64,000 nt of DNA from Pseudomonas pisciculturae (GTDB lineage: Bacteria > Pseudomonadota > Gammaproteobacteria > Pseudomonadales > Pseudomonadaceae): positions 1-64,000 of the forward strand of contig NZ_JACVZE010000008.1 in the NCBI RefSeq assembly GCF_015461805.1. The letters are read 5' to 3'. The notes under the pieces were generated by a model. It saw only the letters and a list, made by a program, of their open reading frames with translations, was not told the DNA's origin and did no database searches. Made by a program: the position numbers and the translations under genes. Below are positions 36,582 through 47,404 of this stretch, one piece after another (within the stretch, counting starts at the first letter, position 1; every line of letters begins with the position of its first letter).

Positions 36582-39242
36582 TCACACCGCTACGGGGTCG
36601 ACCTTGTCGACGTTGATCCCGTAGCGTGTGATCGCCTCACTGACTTTGTCGCGGCCTATTACGCCGTCATCCGCTAGCGCCTTCAAGGCCGCCAGAGCGA
36701 TGAAATAGCGGTCCACCTCGAAGAACGCCCTTAAGGTCTCCCGCGTATCCGATTGCCCGAAACCATCGGTGCCGAGCGCGACAAAGCGCCGGCCTGGTAC
36801 GAATGGGCGGATCTGATCGGCGAATAACTTCATGTAATCCGTCGCGACGACCACCGGCCCGGTGTGCCTGGCCAGGCACTGCTCCACATAACTTACACGC
36901 GGCGCGTGCTCGGGGTGCAGCAGGTTCCAGCGTTCTACGGCATGCCCATCGCGGCGCAATTCGGTGAGGCTGGTTGCGCTCCACACCGTGCTGCGCACGG
37001 CGAAATCGTTTTCCAGCAGCTCAGCGGCGGCGATCACTTCCCGCAGGATCGAGCCGCTGCCCATCAGTTGCACCTGCGCCTGATCGCTTGTGCTCAGTGG
37101 GTACATGCCTTTGATAATCCCATCTTCCACGCCGTCGGGCATGGCCGGATGCGGGTAGTTTTCGTTGAGCAGGGTGATGTAGTAATAAATGTCCTCCTGC
37201 TCGACATACATCCGGCGCATGCCCTCGCGAATAATCACCGCCAACTCGTAGGCAAAGGTCGGGTCGTAGGACACGCAGCACGGAATCACCGACGAGAGGA
37301 TATGGCTGTGCCCGTCGTCGTGTTGCAGGCCTTCGCCCATCAGCGTGGTGCGCCCGGCCGTGGCACCCAGCAGGAAGCCGCGGGCCCTTGCATCGCCCGC
37401 CGCCCAGGCCAGGTCGCCGACGCGCTGGAAGCCGAACATCGAATAGAAAATATAGAACGGTACGGTCATCAGACCGTGGTTGCTGTAGGACGTACTCGCC
37501 GCAATCCAAGAGGAAATGGCGCCGGATTCATTCAGGCCTTCCTGCATGATCTGCCCGTCTTTGCTCTCTTTGTAGTAGCTCAGTTGCCCGGCGTCCTGTG
37601 GGGTATAGAGCTGGCCAACGGCGGAGTGGATACCGATCTGACGGAACAGGCTTTCCATGCCGAAGGTGCGCGATTCGTCTGGCACGATGGGTACGATCAG
37701 CTTGCCCAGGTGCGGGTCTTTTAGCAGGGTGCCGAGGATGCGCACGAAGGCCATGGTGGTGGATATCGCGCGTTCGCCGGTGTCCTTGAGCTGGGTGCTG
37801 AAGGCTGACAGTTCGGGAATTTGCAGCGACTGCACGGCGCTATGGCGAGCGGGTACATAGCCCCCCAAAGCCTGACGGCGCGCCGCGAAATAGCGGGCTT
37901 CTTCGCTGTCGGCGGCGGGCTTGATGTAGGGGATTTCGGCGAGTTGCTCGTCAGCTACTTCCAGACCGAAACGGTCACGAAAGGCTTTGATGGCGTCGGC
38001 GCCCATCTTCTTCAACTGGTGATTGATGTTTTGGCCTTCGCCAGCATCCCCCATGCCAAAGCCCTTGACGGTCTTTGCCAGGATCACCGTCGGTTGGCCG
38101 GTGTGGCGCACAGCGGCGGCGTAAGCGTTGTAGACCTTGTCGGGGTCATGCCCGCCTCGTGAGAGTTTCCAGATTTCGTCGTCGGACATGTCTGCCACCA
38201 GTGCGAGCAGCTCGGGGTACTTGCCGAAGAAATGTTCGCGCACATAGGCGCCGTTCTGGGATTTGTAGTTCTGATACTCACCGTCCACGCACTCCATCAT
38301 GCGTTGGCGCAGCAGGCCGCTCTTGTCTTTGTCCAACAGCGCATCCCAGCCGCCACCCCAGATCACCTTGATCACGTTCCAGCCGGCGGCGCGGTAGAGG
38401 CTTTCGAACTCCTGGATCACCTTGCCGTTGCCACGTACCGGGCCGTCCAGGCGTTGCAGGTTGCAGTTGACCACGAAGATCAGGTTGTCGAGTTTTTCGC
38501 GACCGGCCAGGGAAATGGCGGCCAGGGATTCCGGTTGGTCCATTTCGCCATCACCGAGGAACGCCCAGACTTTGCGGCCCTGATGTTGCTTGAGGTCGCG
38601 AAACTCCAGGTAACGCATGAAGCGCGCCTGGTACGCGGCGGTGATCGGGCCCAGGCCCATGGATACCGTAGGAAACTGCCAGAAGTCGGGCATCAACCGT
38701 GGGTGCGGGTAGGAAGAAATACCCTCGCCACCGGCTTCGCGCCGGAAGTTGTCGAGCTGCGCTTCGCTGATGCGCCCCTCTAGGTAGGCGCGACCGTAGA
38801 TGCCTGGGGAGGAGTGGCCTTGGATATACACCAAGTCGCCGTCGAAGCTGTCGGTACGCCCACGGAAGAAATGGTCGAAGCCTACGTCGTACAGTACGGC
38901 GGCTGACGCATAGGTGGCGATATGCCCACCTACACCGGAGTGTTTGCCTGCGCGCAGCACCATGGCCATGGCGTTCCAGCGAATGTACGCATTGGTGCGG
39001 CGCTCAATCGCCAGGTCTCCGGGGTAGGGCAGTTGGCGGTCCACCGCAATGGTGTTGACGTAGGGGGTGGTGACCCGCCCGTAGAAGTCGCCATGGCGCG
39101 CAACGTCGAAATCAAGCAACTGGTCGATCAGGTAGTGGGCGCGCGGGCGACCTTCGGTGTGCAGCACCGATTCGATGGACTCCAGCCACTCGCGGGTTTC
39201 CTGCGGATCGTCGTCGCGTCTGATTGCGTTATTCGGGGGCAT
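36582..39242 (-). CDS. Homodimeric 2-oxoacid dehydrogenase E1 (AceE/MdeB-like), solitary
   Basis: The 886-residue enzyme has the full length of the AceE-type pyruvate dehydrogenase E1. The thiamine diphosphate motif is GDGEMDQPESLAAISLAGREKLDNLIFVVNCNLQ, and the E1 signatures GHIATYASAAVLYDVGFDHFFRG and TDGFGQSDTRETLRAFFEVD are present. It decarboxylates a 2-oxoacid and passes the acyl group to an E2 lipoyl protein. No aceF or lpd gene is adjacent, so this is a second, accessory E1 and probably not the housekeeping AceE. MdeB of P. putida (2-oxobutyrate, methionine breakdown) is one comparable solitary E1. It is divergent from a MarR gene over a shared palindrome. Confidence 0.88.
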   Translation of the reverse strand: MPPNNAIRRDDDPQETREWLESIESVLHTEGRPRAHYLIDQLLDFDVARHGDFYGRVTTPYVNTIAVDRQLPYPGDLAIERRTNAYIRWNAMAMVLRAGKHSGVGGHIATYASAAVLYDVGFDHFFRGRTDSFDGDLVYIQGHSSPGIYGRAYLEGRISEAQLDNFRREAGGEGISSYPHPRLMPDFWQFPTVSMGLGPITAAYQARFMRYLEFRDLKQHQGRKVWAFLGDGEMDQPESLAAISLAGREKLDNLIFVVNCNLQRLDGPVRGNGKVIQEFESLYRAAGWNVIKVIWGGGWDALLDKDKSGLLRQRMMECVDGEYQNYKSQNGAYVREHFFGKYPELLALVADMSDDEIWKLSRGGHDPDKVYNAYAAAVRHTGQPTVILAKTVKGFGMGDAGEGQNINHQLKKMGADAIKAFRDRFGLEVADEQLAEIPYIKPAADSEEARYFAARRQALGGYVPARHSAVQSLQIPELSAFSTQLKDTGERAISTTMAFVRILGTLLKDPHLGKLIVPIVPDESRTFGMESLFRQIGIHSAVGQLYTPQDAGQLSYYKESKDGQIMQEGLNESGAISSWIAASTSYSNHGLMTVPFYIFYSMFGFQRVGDLAWAAGDARARGFLLGATAGRTTLMGEGLQHDDGHSHILSSVIPCCVSYDPTFAYELAVIIREGMRRMYVEQEDIYYYITLLNENYPHPAMPDGVEDGIIKGMYPLSTSDQAQVQLMGSGSILREVIAAAELLENDFAVRSTVWSATSLTELRRDGHAVERWNLLHPEHAPRVSYVEQCLARHTGPVVVATDYMKLFADQIRPFVPGRRFVALGTDGFGQSDTRETLRAFFEVDRYFIALAALKALADDGVIGRDKVSEAITRYGINVDKVDPVAV

Positions 39243-39306
39243 GTGAGGCTCCAGGGTAGGCGGATTTCAAGTGGCGGGTTCCTTGTGGGAATGCCGTCAA
39301 AGTAAT

Positions 39307-39318
39307 TGCAATTGCAAC
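39307..39318. promoter_or_regulatory. MarR-type operator between E1 and marR genes
   Basis: TTGCAATTGCAA is a perfect palindrome centred 70 bases from both start codons. The same core recurs as an 18-base palindrome before the orphan E1-like gene (41023-41040). A half-site ATTGCAAC lies at about 39353. Confidence 0.7.
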
Positions 39319-39387
39319 TACAAGGTCGAATCTAGCGCGGGATGAGCTACTATTGCAACCTTCTTGAAATTCCCCGGATGGTGTTGC

Positions 39388-39858
39388 ATGTCGTCGAAAG
39401 AGCCTGATGTATGGTTCCGTTTTGTCAGGGCCCACAGGACGGTCATCCGCGAAATCGAACGGCGCCTGGCTGAAGCGGGCTTGCCGCCCTATGCCTGGTA
39501 CGACGCATTGTGGGGTTTGGAAAGCGGGCCAGAGGGCACGCGCCGCATGCACGAATTGGCCGATGTGCTGGCTATTGAGCGCTACAACCTCACACGCCTG
39601 GTAGACCGCTTGGAAAAGGATGGTCTGGTGGTGCGCTCCCGGTCCGAAGGCGATGGTCGTGGAGCATCCGCTTCGATCACAGACACTGGCCGGGTGCTGC
39701 GTAAAAAGATGTGGAAGATTTACGAAAGCACGGTAGATGAGTTGTTTTTGTCGCAAATCGAGCCCGAGCAGCGCCAGGGGTTTGCCGATGCGTTGGAGCG
39801 CACGGCGGGGATGGCCATGGAGGCGGGTGTGCAGACCCGTGGGCGCCGCAAAACCTGA
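39388..39858 (+). CDS. MarR-family transcriptional regulator
   Basis: The 156-residue protein has a MarR winged helix (RRMHELADVLAIERYNLTRLVDRLEKDGLVVRSRSEGDGRGASASITDTG, residues about 55-105) between helical dimerisation arms. ATG 39388 begins MSSKEPDVWFRF. It is divergent from the E1 gene, with the TTGCAATTGCAA palindrome midway. MarR proteins typically repress a divergent gene and themselves and are released by a small acid. The ligand is unknown. Confidence 0.9.
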   Translation: MSSKEPDVWFRFVRAHRTVIREIERRLAEAGLPPYAWYDALWGLESGPEGTRRMHELADVLAIERYNLTRLVDRLEKDGLVVRSRSEGDGRGASASITDTGRVLRKKMWKIYESTVDELFLSQIEPEQRQGFADALERTAGMAMEAGVQTRGRRKT

Positions 39859-39875
39859 AGAGCTGTGGAGATCCG

Positions 39876-39966
39876 ATGTGGGAGCGGGCTTGCTCGCGAA
39901 AGCGGTGGTTCAGTTGAAGCATCTGTGAATGACACACCGTATTCGCGAGCAAGCCCGCTCCCACAT
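39876..39966. repeat. REPIN, CGCGAA subtype
   Basis: ATGTGGGAGCGGGCTTGCTC (39876) is mirrored by GAGCAAGCCCGCTCCCACAT (to 39966). It lies between the convergent marR and orphan E1-like genes. Confidence 0.9.
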
Positions 39967-39984
39967 GTTTGATAGCATTCCAAT

Positions 39985-40971
39985 TCATGGCAGTGGGTAG
40001 CGGGCCATCGCTGTTTCCAATTGCTGTAAACCAATACGCCCTTCATCCACCAACGCGCGCAACGCCGCCACCACAATCCAATACCGACTCGGCGCAGCCC
40101 CCAACGCGACAAACCTGGCATCCATGTACCCGCCCAGTTGATCGACAATCGGCTGCGGATAGCCGGTGATAGCAATCACGGGCGCTTCACTCCCTTCCAG
40201 GCAATCACGCAAATGGCAGCCACGCTTGGGCTCGGTGGGATGCAGGCGATTCCAGCGCTCAGCGGCCGCCGCCTCGCGAGCCAGTCGCGTATAGCTGGGG
40301 CAACTCCATACCTGCGACTTCACATTCCAGTCCTGTTCCAGCAGCCACGCCGCTTGAAGGACTTCCTCCAACGCCTGGCCCGCGCCTAGCAATCGGATAT
40401 CGGCTGCGCGTTCACCCTGGATCAGGTACATGCCCTTGAGCGCGCCGTCGCGGTCTTGCTCCGCCAGTGGCATTGCGCGCTCATGATCATGCAGCGCCAG
40501 GTAGTAAAAGCCCGGCTGGCCGTCCACATACAAGCTGCGCAACCCGGCCAGCACAATCGCCCGGGCTTCCTCGCCGCAGGCCGGGTCGTACGGTGTGCAG
40601 CGTGGGTTGGTCGCCAGCCAAAGTGGCAAAGAGGGCTGCGTGCCTTTGGGCCAGCGGGAGGGGTGGTTCTCGATGTCGTTGCACAGGATGCCACGCTGCG
40701 CCGTGGCGTCCGACAGCGCGCACAACTGCGCCGAAGACGCCGCACTGTGCAAGTACAGCATGGGTTTTTCCGCGGTGTTGCGGGCGAACCAGGTAGGCCA
40801 GCGGCCCAGGCGTTGGTTGCGCGACTGGCTGCGAATCACCCACGCCTGCCGGCTGGATTCAAGGGTATTGGCTATGTTCATCACGGTGTACAGCGGCGAG
40901 CTGCGGGAATGTTCGGCAGCGCTCAACGCATCAAGGCACAGCTGTGCGGCGTGGGCGGTGGAGGCGGGCAT
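39985..40971 (-). CDS. Orphan protein matching the C-terminal half of E1 (transketolase-like)
   Basis: The 328-residue protein aligns by eye with the last third of the neighbouring E1. For example CTPYDPACGEEARAIVLAGL matches CVSYDPTFAYELAVIIREG, GALKGMYLIQGERAADIRLL matches GIIKGMYPLSTSDQAQVQL, and AAERWNRLHPTEPKRGCHLR matches AVERWNLLHPEHAPRVSYVE. It lacks the N-terminal thiamine-diphosphate domain and the GTDGFGxSD loop. It therefore cannot be an E1 alone and may bind or modulate the full E1. The frame is intact, and an 18-base MarR-type palindrome lies 52 bases upstream. It begins MPASTAHAAQLCLDALSAAE. Confidence 0.75.
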   Translation of the reverse strand: MPASTAHAAQLCLDALSAAEHSRSSPLYTVMNIANTLESSRQAWVIRSQSRNQRLGRWPTWFARNTAEKPMLYLHSAASSAQLCALSDATAQRGILCNDIENHPSRWPKGTQPSLPLWLATNPRCTPYDPACGEEARAIVLAGLRSLYVDGQPGFYYLALHDHERAMPLAEQDRDGALKGMYLIQGERAADIRLLGAGQALEEVLQAAWLLEQDWNVKSQVWSCPSYTRLAREAAAAERWNRLHPTEPKRGCHLRDCLEGSEAPVIAITGYPQPIVDQLGGYMDARFVALGAAPSRYWIVVAALRALVDEGRIGLQQLETAMARYPLP

Positions 40972-41022
40972 GGGTTGAGTCCCCTGATAACGAATGCCCT
41001 AACCCTAAAGGAAAAGTGTATG

Positions 41023-41040
41023 TGATTGCAATTGCAATCA
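41023..41040. promoter_or_regulatory. 18-base palindrome, candidate MarR operator of the orphan E1-like gene
   Basis: TGATTGCAATTGCAATCA is perfect and contains the TTGCAATTGCAA core also found at 39307. On the minus strand it fills the space between a TTGATT-like -35 and TACACT (about 41017-41022), where a bound repressor would block RNA polymerase. Confidence 0.7.
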
Positions 41041-41198
41041 AATTCGAAATCCAAGATGCTAAATTGCCACAACGCTGCTACGTTTAATTCTGGAGTGCAG
41101 GAACGTCATGGCGCAGACATTTTTTCGTCACAACGGCACTTTAGGCTGGTGATGCAGGTCACTTATTTGCATCCGCTTTTTTCAAGAAGGAGTCCACG

Positions 41199-41285
41199 AT
41201 GGACGATTACCAGGAAGAGTTGCTCGAGTACCACGCGATTGAGTTGGACCCGTTGGAACCGGCAGACGACGCAACAGAGTTGTAA
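41199..41285 (+). CDS. 28-residue acidic micro-protein
   Basis: The frame reads MDDYQEELLEYHAIELDPLE then PADDATEL and stop. A strong ribosome site, AAGGAG, lies 8 bases before ATG 41199. The peptide is very acidic (11 Asp/Glu) with one short helix-like stretch. It stands alone between the orphan E1-like gene and the convergent AraC gene. I do not recognise a function; the ribosome site is the main evidence that it is real. Confidence 0.6.
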   Translation: MDDYQEELLEYHAIELDPLEPADDATEL

Positions 41286-41293
41286 CACCGACT

Positions 41294-42322
41294 TCAGGCG
41301 GAATGCCGCTGACTGCGGCGAAATTCCCCTGGGGTCTGGTTGTTCCACCGCCTGAACGCCCGTTGAAACGCCTGGGCTGAGGCAAAACCCAGCAGGTAGG
41401 CGATCTCGCCAAATGCCAGCTCCGTATCGCGAATGTAGGTCATGGCCAGATCGCGGCGGGTATCGTTGAGAATCGCGCGAAACTGAGTGCCTTCTTCGGC
41501 CAGTTTGCGGCGCAGTGTCCAGGTGGGCAGCTTCAGGCGTGCCGCCACTTCTTCCAGGTCGGGCTCCCGGCCACCATTGAGCATCGGCCCGAGCAAGCGG
41601 GTAATGCGCTCGCGTAGGCTGCGGGTGCGGGTCAACTGCTCCAACTCCCTCTCGCAAAGTTGTAACAACAGGTTCCAGGTACTGGGGCAATGCTGTGGGT
41701 TGCGTAATGCCAGGGTGTGCTGGTTCAAGCGCAGTTGGTTGGCATCGGCGCCGAAATGAACATCGCCGAGCATGCTGTAGCGCTCGCTGTAGTCCGGCAC
41801 TTCAAACTCGATGTCGATGCGTTGCGCCTGCACCGCCTGCTGCGCCAGGGCCGATAACTGAAACAACCAGCCGGCGATGATCGAGTCCACCACAAAGCGG
41901 TTGTAGGCGTTATACGGGCTGATGGAATAGAACCGCAGCCAAGCGCCTTCGGCATCCTCATGAAAACTCGATTGCCCGCGGTAGTTGGAGCCGTAAAGCG
42001 CCTCGAACCGGGTGAGTGCACGCGCGGCTTCACGCACATTGGGCGCCTGGGCGGCGGTGACGCCAGCGAGCCCGGCCTGGCTCAAGCGGCTGAGCTGGCC
42101 CATGCGCAGGCCCAAGCCTGGGTCGCCGGTGAGTTGGATGGCCGCATGACCCAGTCGCATATAACGCGGGATCGATAACCGTGCACCGGCCTCGGCGAGT
42201 CGCGCCGGGTCGAGGCCGTATTGCAGCAGCAGTGGCTGCGGGTCTAGCCCGTGGCTTTGAATGGCATCGGCCAAGGTGTGCACAAAACCCACCGACAGGT
42301 CCCCCAGCCGCACCGGTTTCAC
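41294..42322 (-). CDS. AraC-family regulator with arabinose-binding-type N-domain
   Basis: The 342-residue protein has an N-terminal AraC-ligand domain of the OruR/ArgR-like group (SIPRYMRLGHAAIQLTGDPGLGLRMGQ, residues 48-75) and a C-terminal AraC DNA-binding domain ending GFASAQAFQRAFRRWNNQTPGEFRRS. Its ATG overlaps the stop of the nitrilase-like gene (ATGA), so the two form an operon and probably act in one process. The inducer is unknown. Confidence 0.88.
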   Translation of the reverse strand: MKPVRLGDLSVGFVHTLADAIQSHGLDPQPLLLQYGLDPARLAEAGARLSIPRYMRLGHAAIQLTGDPGLGLRMGQLSRLSQAGLAGVTAAQAPNVREAARALTRFEALYGSNYRGQSSFHEDAEGAWLRFYSISPYNAYNRFVVDSIIAGWLFQLSALAQQAVQAQRIDIEFEVPDYSERYSMLGDVHFGADANQLRLNQHTLALRNPQHCPSTWNLLLQLCERELEQLTRTRSLRERITRLLGPMLNGGREPDLEEVAARLKLPTWTLRRKLAEEGTQFRAILNDTRRDLAMTYIRDTELAFGEIAYLLGFASAQAFQRAFRRWNNQTPGEFRRSQRHSA

Positions 42323-43449
42323 AGCCAGATATTCAACATGCGCGCGCCACGGGCTTCACCGTCGGCGCTGATTTGGCCGTGGTTGCTGAGAAAACTGTGG
42401 CCGCCGGTGCCCAGGTCCCAGAACTGCCCGCGTAGAAATACACTCATGCCAGCACTGGCCTGACTGACGGGCTGCTGGCTGATCAACGTCAGGCGGCGCC
42501 AGGCTTCGCCCTCGCTGAGCTCTTCGGGTTTAAGGCTGATTTCGGGCGGGGTGGACACGCTTTTAAAACCGCGCCAAGGTCGGTCCCAGGTATCGCGGCC
42601 CAGCACAAACGCGGGCACTGCGATCATTTGCGCGCCTTGCTCGTTGAGTTTGCGGTAGTTGTCCGGGTACCAGCTGTCACTGCCTACCAACACGCCCAAA
42701 CGCCCGGCGGGTGTGTCGACCACACTGACGATGTTCTCATCGCCGGGGGCGATAAAACCGCGTTCATCGTAGATCGGGTAGAGCTGGCGCTGCGGCTGGC
42801 CCACTGGCAAGCCGTCGGCGTTGAATACCAGGCTGGCGTTGTACAGCGCGCCGTGGCCGATTTGCAGTTGCCCTTGGCTCACCGTCGGATTGGGCAAGGT
42901 GATGGAGCCGGCCACCAGGGTGACGCCAAACTCCTTGGCCAAGCCGCCGAACAGCACTTGATAGTCGCGGGCCATGTCGGCCGATTTCATGCGCAAGTAG
43001 GCATCATCGGTACGGTTGTCGCCGGTGGCGCTGATCCAGGCGCGGGCGAAGCGCAGCGGGTTGCTGACCGACAGCCAGTTCATCGCCTCCTTGGCATGCA
43101 AGGCTTGGTACACCTCGTTCTTTTCGCCCTTGAGCATCAGCCAGGTGCCAATATGTTCCGGCAGCACCACGATAGTCTTGTCGTTGATCAGGCCCTGGTC
43201 GCGGGCGTTTTGCAGATAGGCCGCGAGTTTCAGGTGCAGGCGTTCCAGGCTTTGGTAGTCGGCCGGGAACAGCTCCGGCTGGATGCCCAGCAAGTTGCCA
43301 CGATCGGCCGGCAGGCCTTCGTTGACGGCGAGGGTGATGCGCAGGTCCGACAGGTAATGCGCCACAGGGCGCTCCTGGGTCCAGACCAGATACGCGGCGA
43401 CGGCGGCAACCAGGGCCAGGGAAACGGTAAAAGCGAGAAGTTTACGCAT
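42319..43449 (-). CDS. Membrane-anchored nitrilase-fold protein lacking catalytic Cys
   Basis: The 376-residue protein has an N-terminal membrane anchor or uncleaved signal (LLAFTVSLALVAAVAAYLVW, residues 3-22) and a carbon-nitrogen hydrolase fold. The catalytic Glu motif is kept (VVLPEHIGTW). The lysine motif reads QPQRQLYP, and the Cys motif, normally [IV]CYDxxFPE, reads VGSDSWYPD. The nucleophile is therefore absent, suggesting a binding or sensing role. It is translationally coupled to the AraC gene downstream. Confidence 0.72.
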   Translation of the reverse strand: MRKLLAFTVSLALVAAVAAYLVWTQERPVAHYLSDLRITLAVNEGLPADRGNLLGIQPELFPADYQSLERLHLKLAAYLQNARDQGLINDKTIVVLPEHIGTWLMLKGEKNEVYQALHAKEAMNWLSVSNPLRFARAWISATGDNRTDDAYLRMKSADMARDYQVLFGGLAKEFGVTLVAGSITLPNPTVSQGQLQIGHGALYNASLVFNADGLPVGQPQRQLYPIYDERGFIAPGDENIVSVVDTPAGRLGVLVGSDSWYPDNYRKLNEQGAQMIAVPAFVLGRDTWDRPWRGFKSVSTPPEISLKPEELSEGEAWRRLTLISQQPVSQASAGMSVFLRGQFWDLGTGGHSFLSNHGQISADGEARGARMLNIWL

Positions 43450-43601
43450 GGGGCAACAGACAACAGACCGGGTATAGGGTTCGCCGACTAGGGTAGGGCT
43501 CATGCACGCGCTTGCCAAGGGGCGCTGTACATTTGGATCAATAAGTTGTCAGTTACGGTCATTGAGCCTTCATCCATCGCCTCTTAGTCTGTGGGACATA
43601 A

Positions 43602-45701
<2,100 letters not shown>

Positions 45702-45746
45702 GGCACATAGACTACGGGCCCTTTTTGCACGCCGAGATGCATTCCG

Positions 45747-46631
45747 ATGGGCCCGTTTGATTGGCTTCCCCGCGCACCCCTCGAACCCTTGCATCTGGAT
45801 TGGCTGCAAGGGGTTGAGCTGGCCGTACTGCGCCTGGACCGCATCGACCCGCTGATCAGCGGCAACAAGTGGTTCAAACTCACCGGGCATCTGGCCCAGG
45901 CGCAAACAGCCAGCGGCATCATCAGCCTGGGCGGCGCCTACTCCAACCATTTGCATGCGCTGGCGGCGGCGGGCAAACGCTTTGGTTTTCCCACTGTCGG
46001 CCTGCTGCGTGGCCATCCTCAAGACACCCCCACGGTGCTCGACCTCAAAGCCTTTGGCATGCACCTGCATTGGCTGGGTTATGGCGGTTATCGTGCGCGC
46101 AACGAGCCGGATTTCTGGTTGCCTTGGCGCGAGCAATATCCTCATTTTCATCCTGTGCCCGAAGGTGGCGGCGGGTTGGCCGGTGCGGTGGGGTGCGGCG
46201 TGCTGGTGGAGCAAGCCCGCACGCAGTTGAGCGCATTGGGTTGGAGCGATTACGACGGCTGGTGGTTGGCTGCGGGTACCGGCACCACATTGGCGGGGTT
46301 GGTGCTGGCGGAGGCAGGTACGCACCCGGTATACGGCGCCATGGCCGTACCGGATGATCACGGTGTGGCGCAAAATGTGGCCGCTATCGCGGAAGGTGGT
46401 TATGAGCTGTTGGACGCCTGCCGAGGGGGCTTCGCCAAGGTTGATCCGCAGCTTCTCGACTTTATTGAAACCACGGAAAAGGCTTGCGGTTTGCGCCTCG
46501 AATCGCTCTACACCGGCAAAGCCCTACTGGCCTTGAAACAACAGATCGAGGCCGGGCGCTTCACCCCCGGCACCCGCCTGATCTTCATCCATACCGGCGG
46601 CCTGCAAGGCTGTCGCGGGTTCAAGGGTTAG
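45747..46631 (+). CDS. PLP-dependent D-cysteine desulfhydrase/ACC deaminase family protein
   Basis: The 294-residue fold-type II PLP enzyme carries the cofactor lysine in SGNKWFKLTGHL (Lys near residue 40) and the family motifs SLGGAYSNHLHALAAAGKRFG and AAGTGTTLAGLVLA. Members include D-cysteine desulfhydrase (DcyD) and 1-aminocyclopropane-1-carboxylate deaminase. The short length favours the YedO/DcyD-like group over true ACC deaminase (about 338 residues). It overlaps the convergent cytochrome gene by 11 bases. Confidence 0.87.
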   Translation: MGPFDWLPRAPLEPLHLDWLQGVELAVLRLDRIDPLISGNKWFKLTGHLAQAQTASGIISLGGAYSNHLHALAAAGKRFGFPTVGLLRGHPQDTPTVLDLKAFGMHLHWLGYGGYRARNEPDFWLPWREQYPHFHPVPEGGGGLAGAVGCGVLVEQARTQLSALGWSDYDGWWLAAGTGTTLAGLVLAEAGTHPVYGAMAVPDDHGVAQNVAAIAEGGYELLDACRGGFAKVDPQLLDFIETTEKACGLRLESLYTGKALLALKQQIEAGRFTPGTRLIFIHTGGLQGCRGFKG

Positions 46632-47178
46632 CCCGCTTCCCCGGCATCATCCGCAACGCCGTGTTATCGCGCATCACATAATGGTGAAACAGCCCCGCCA
46701 ACGCATGCAGCCCGATCAACCAGTACCCCACCTTGCCAAACCACACATGCCAACCCTCGATCTGCTTGGCCAAGTCCTTGTTTTCGCCAATCAACGGCGG
46801 CAGCTCCATGCCATAGAACATCACCGAATGCCCCTCGGCACTGACGATCAGCCAGCCGGCAATCGGCATGCCGATCATCAGCGCATACAGCGCCACATGC
46901 ATGAGCGTCGCCAACAGGCTCTGCCATTGCGGCGGTGCGGGCACGATCTTCGGTGCAACGCCCAGGCTGCGGGCAAACAGGCGCAGCCATACCAGCACAA
47001 ACACGGTGAGGCCGAGCATAAAGTGCATCTCGACAATCAACGTACGCGCACCGCTGCCTTTGGGAAACTGGCCGCGTAACTCAATGCAGGCGTAGACCAC
47101 CGCCAGCAGCACCACCATCAGCCAGTGCAACGCAATCGATACAGTGCTGTATCGCGTATCGGAGTTTTTCCACGGCAT
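46621..47178 (-). CDS. Cytochrome b561
   Basis: The 185-residue protein has four membrane helices with haem-ligand histidines in ALHWLMVVL (helix 1), LIVEMHFMLGL (helix 2), and the last helices (GWHVWFGKVGYWLIGLHALAGLFHHY). This is the YodB/CybB family of di-haem quinol oxidases or superoxide oxidases. ATG 47178 (MPWKNSDTRYS) with GAGGAA upstream is preferred over GTG 47193. A separate cytochrome b561 occurs at 62756. Confidence 0.92.
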   Translation of the reverse strand: MPWKNSDTRYSTVSIALHWLMVVLLAVVYACIELRGQFPKGSGARTLIVEMHFMLGLTVFVLVWLRLFARSLGVAPKIVPAPPQWQSLLATLMHVALYALMIGMPIAGWLIVSAEGHSVMFYGMELPPLIGENKDLAKQIEGWHVWFGKVGYWLIGLHALAGLFHHYVMRDNTALRMMPGKRANP

Positions 47179-47208
47179 CGCTGGGTTCCTCACTCATCAG
47201 GGCAAACG

Positions 47209-47304
47209 TGTGGCGAGGGAGCTTGCTCCCGCTGGGGCGCGAAGCGGCCCCCAAAAGCCGGCTCCAGCTTCGCTGTCGAACGGGACCAAGCGCCCTCGCC
47301 ACAG
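47209..47304. repeat. REP-like inverted pair, GAGGGAGCTTGCTCCC subtype
   Basis: TGTGGCGAGGGAGCTTGCTC (47209) is loosely mirrored by GACCAAGCGCCCTCGCCACA (to 47304). The arms are imperfect, so this is an older or decayed REPIN of a different subtype. Confidence 0.7.
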
Positions 47305-47404
47305 GTACGGTTAACAGCATTGCGTTCTTGAGCGACGCAGTCCTTTTACTGTATGCCGGTTTTGAGCGGTTTGCCTGGTGCGAGTGCCGTTGTCTTGACC
47401 TCTA

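Noticed and set aside
36582-39242. Naming the E1 gene as the housekeeping aceE
   Set aside because: No aceF follows, and the gene is instead paired with a MarR regulator. Housekeeping aceE in Pseudomonas is adjacent to aceF.
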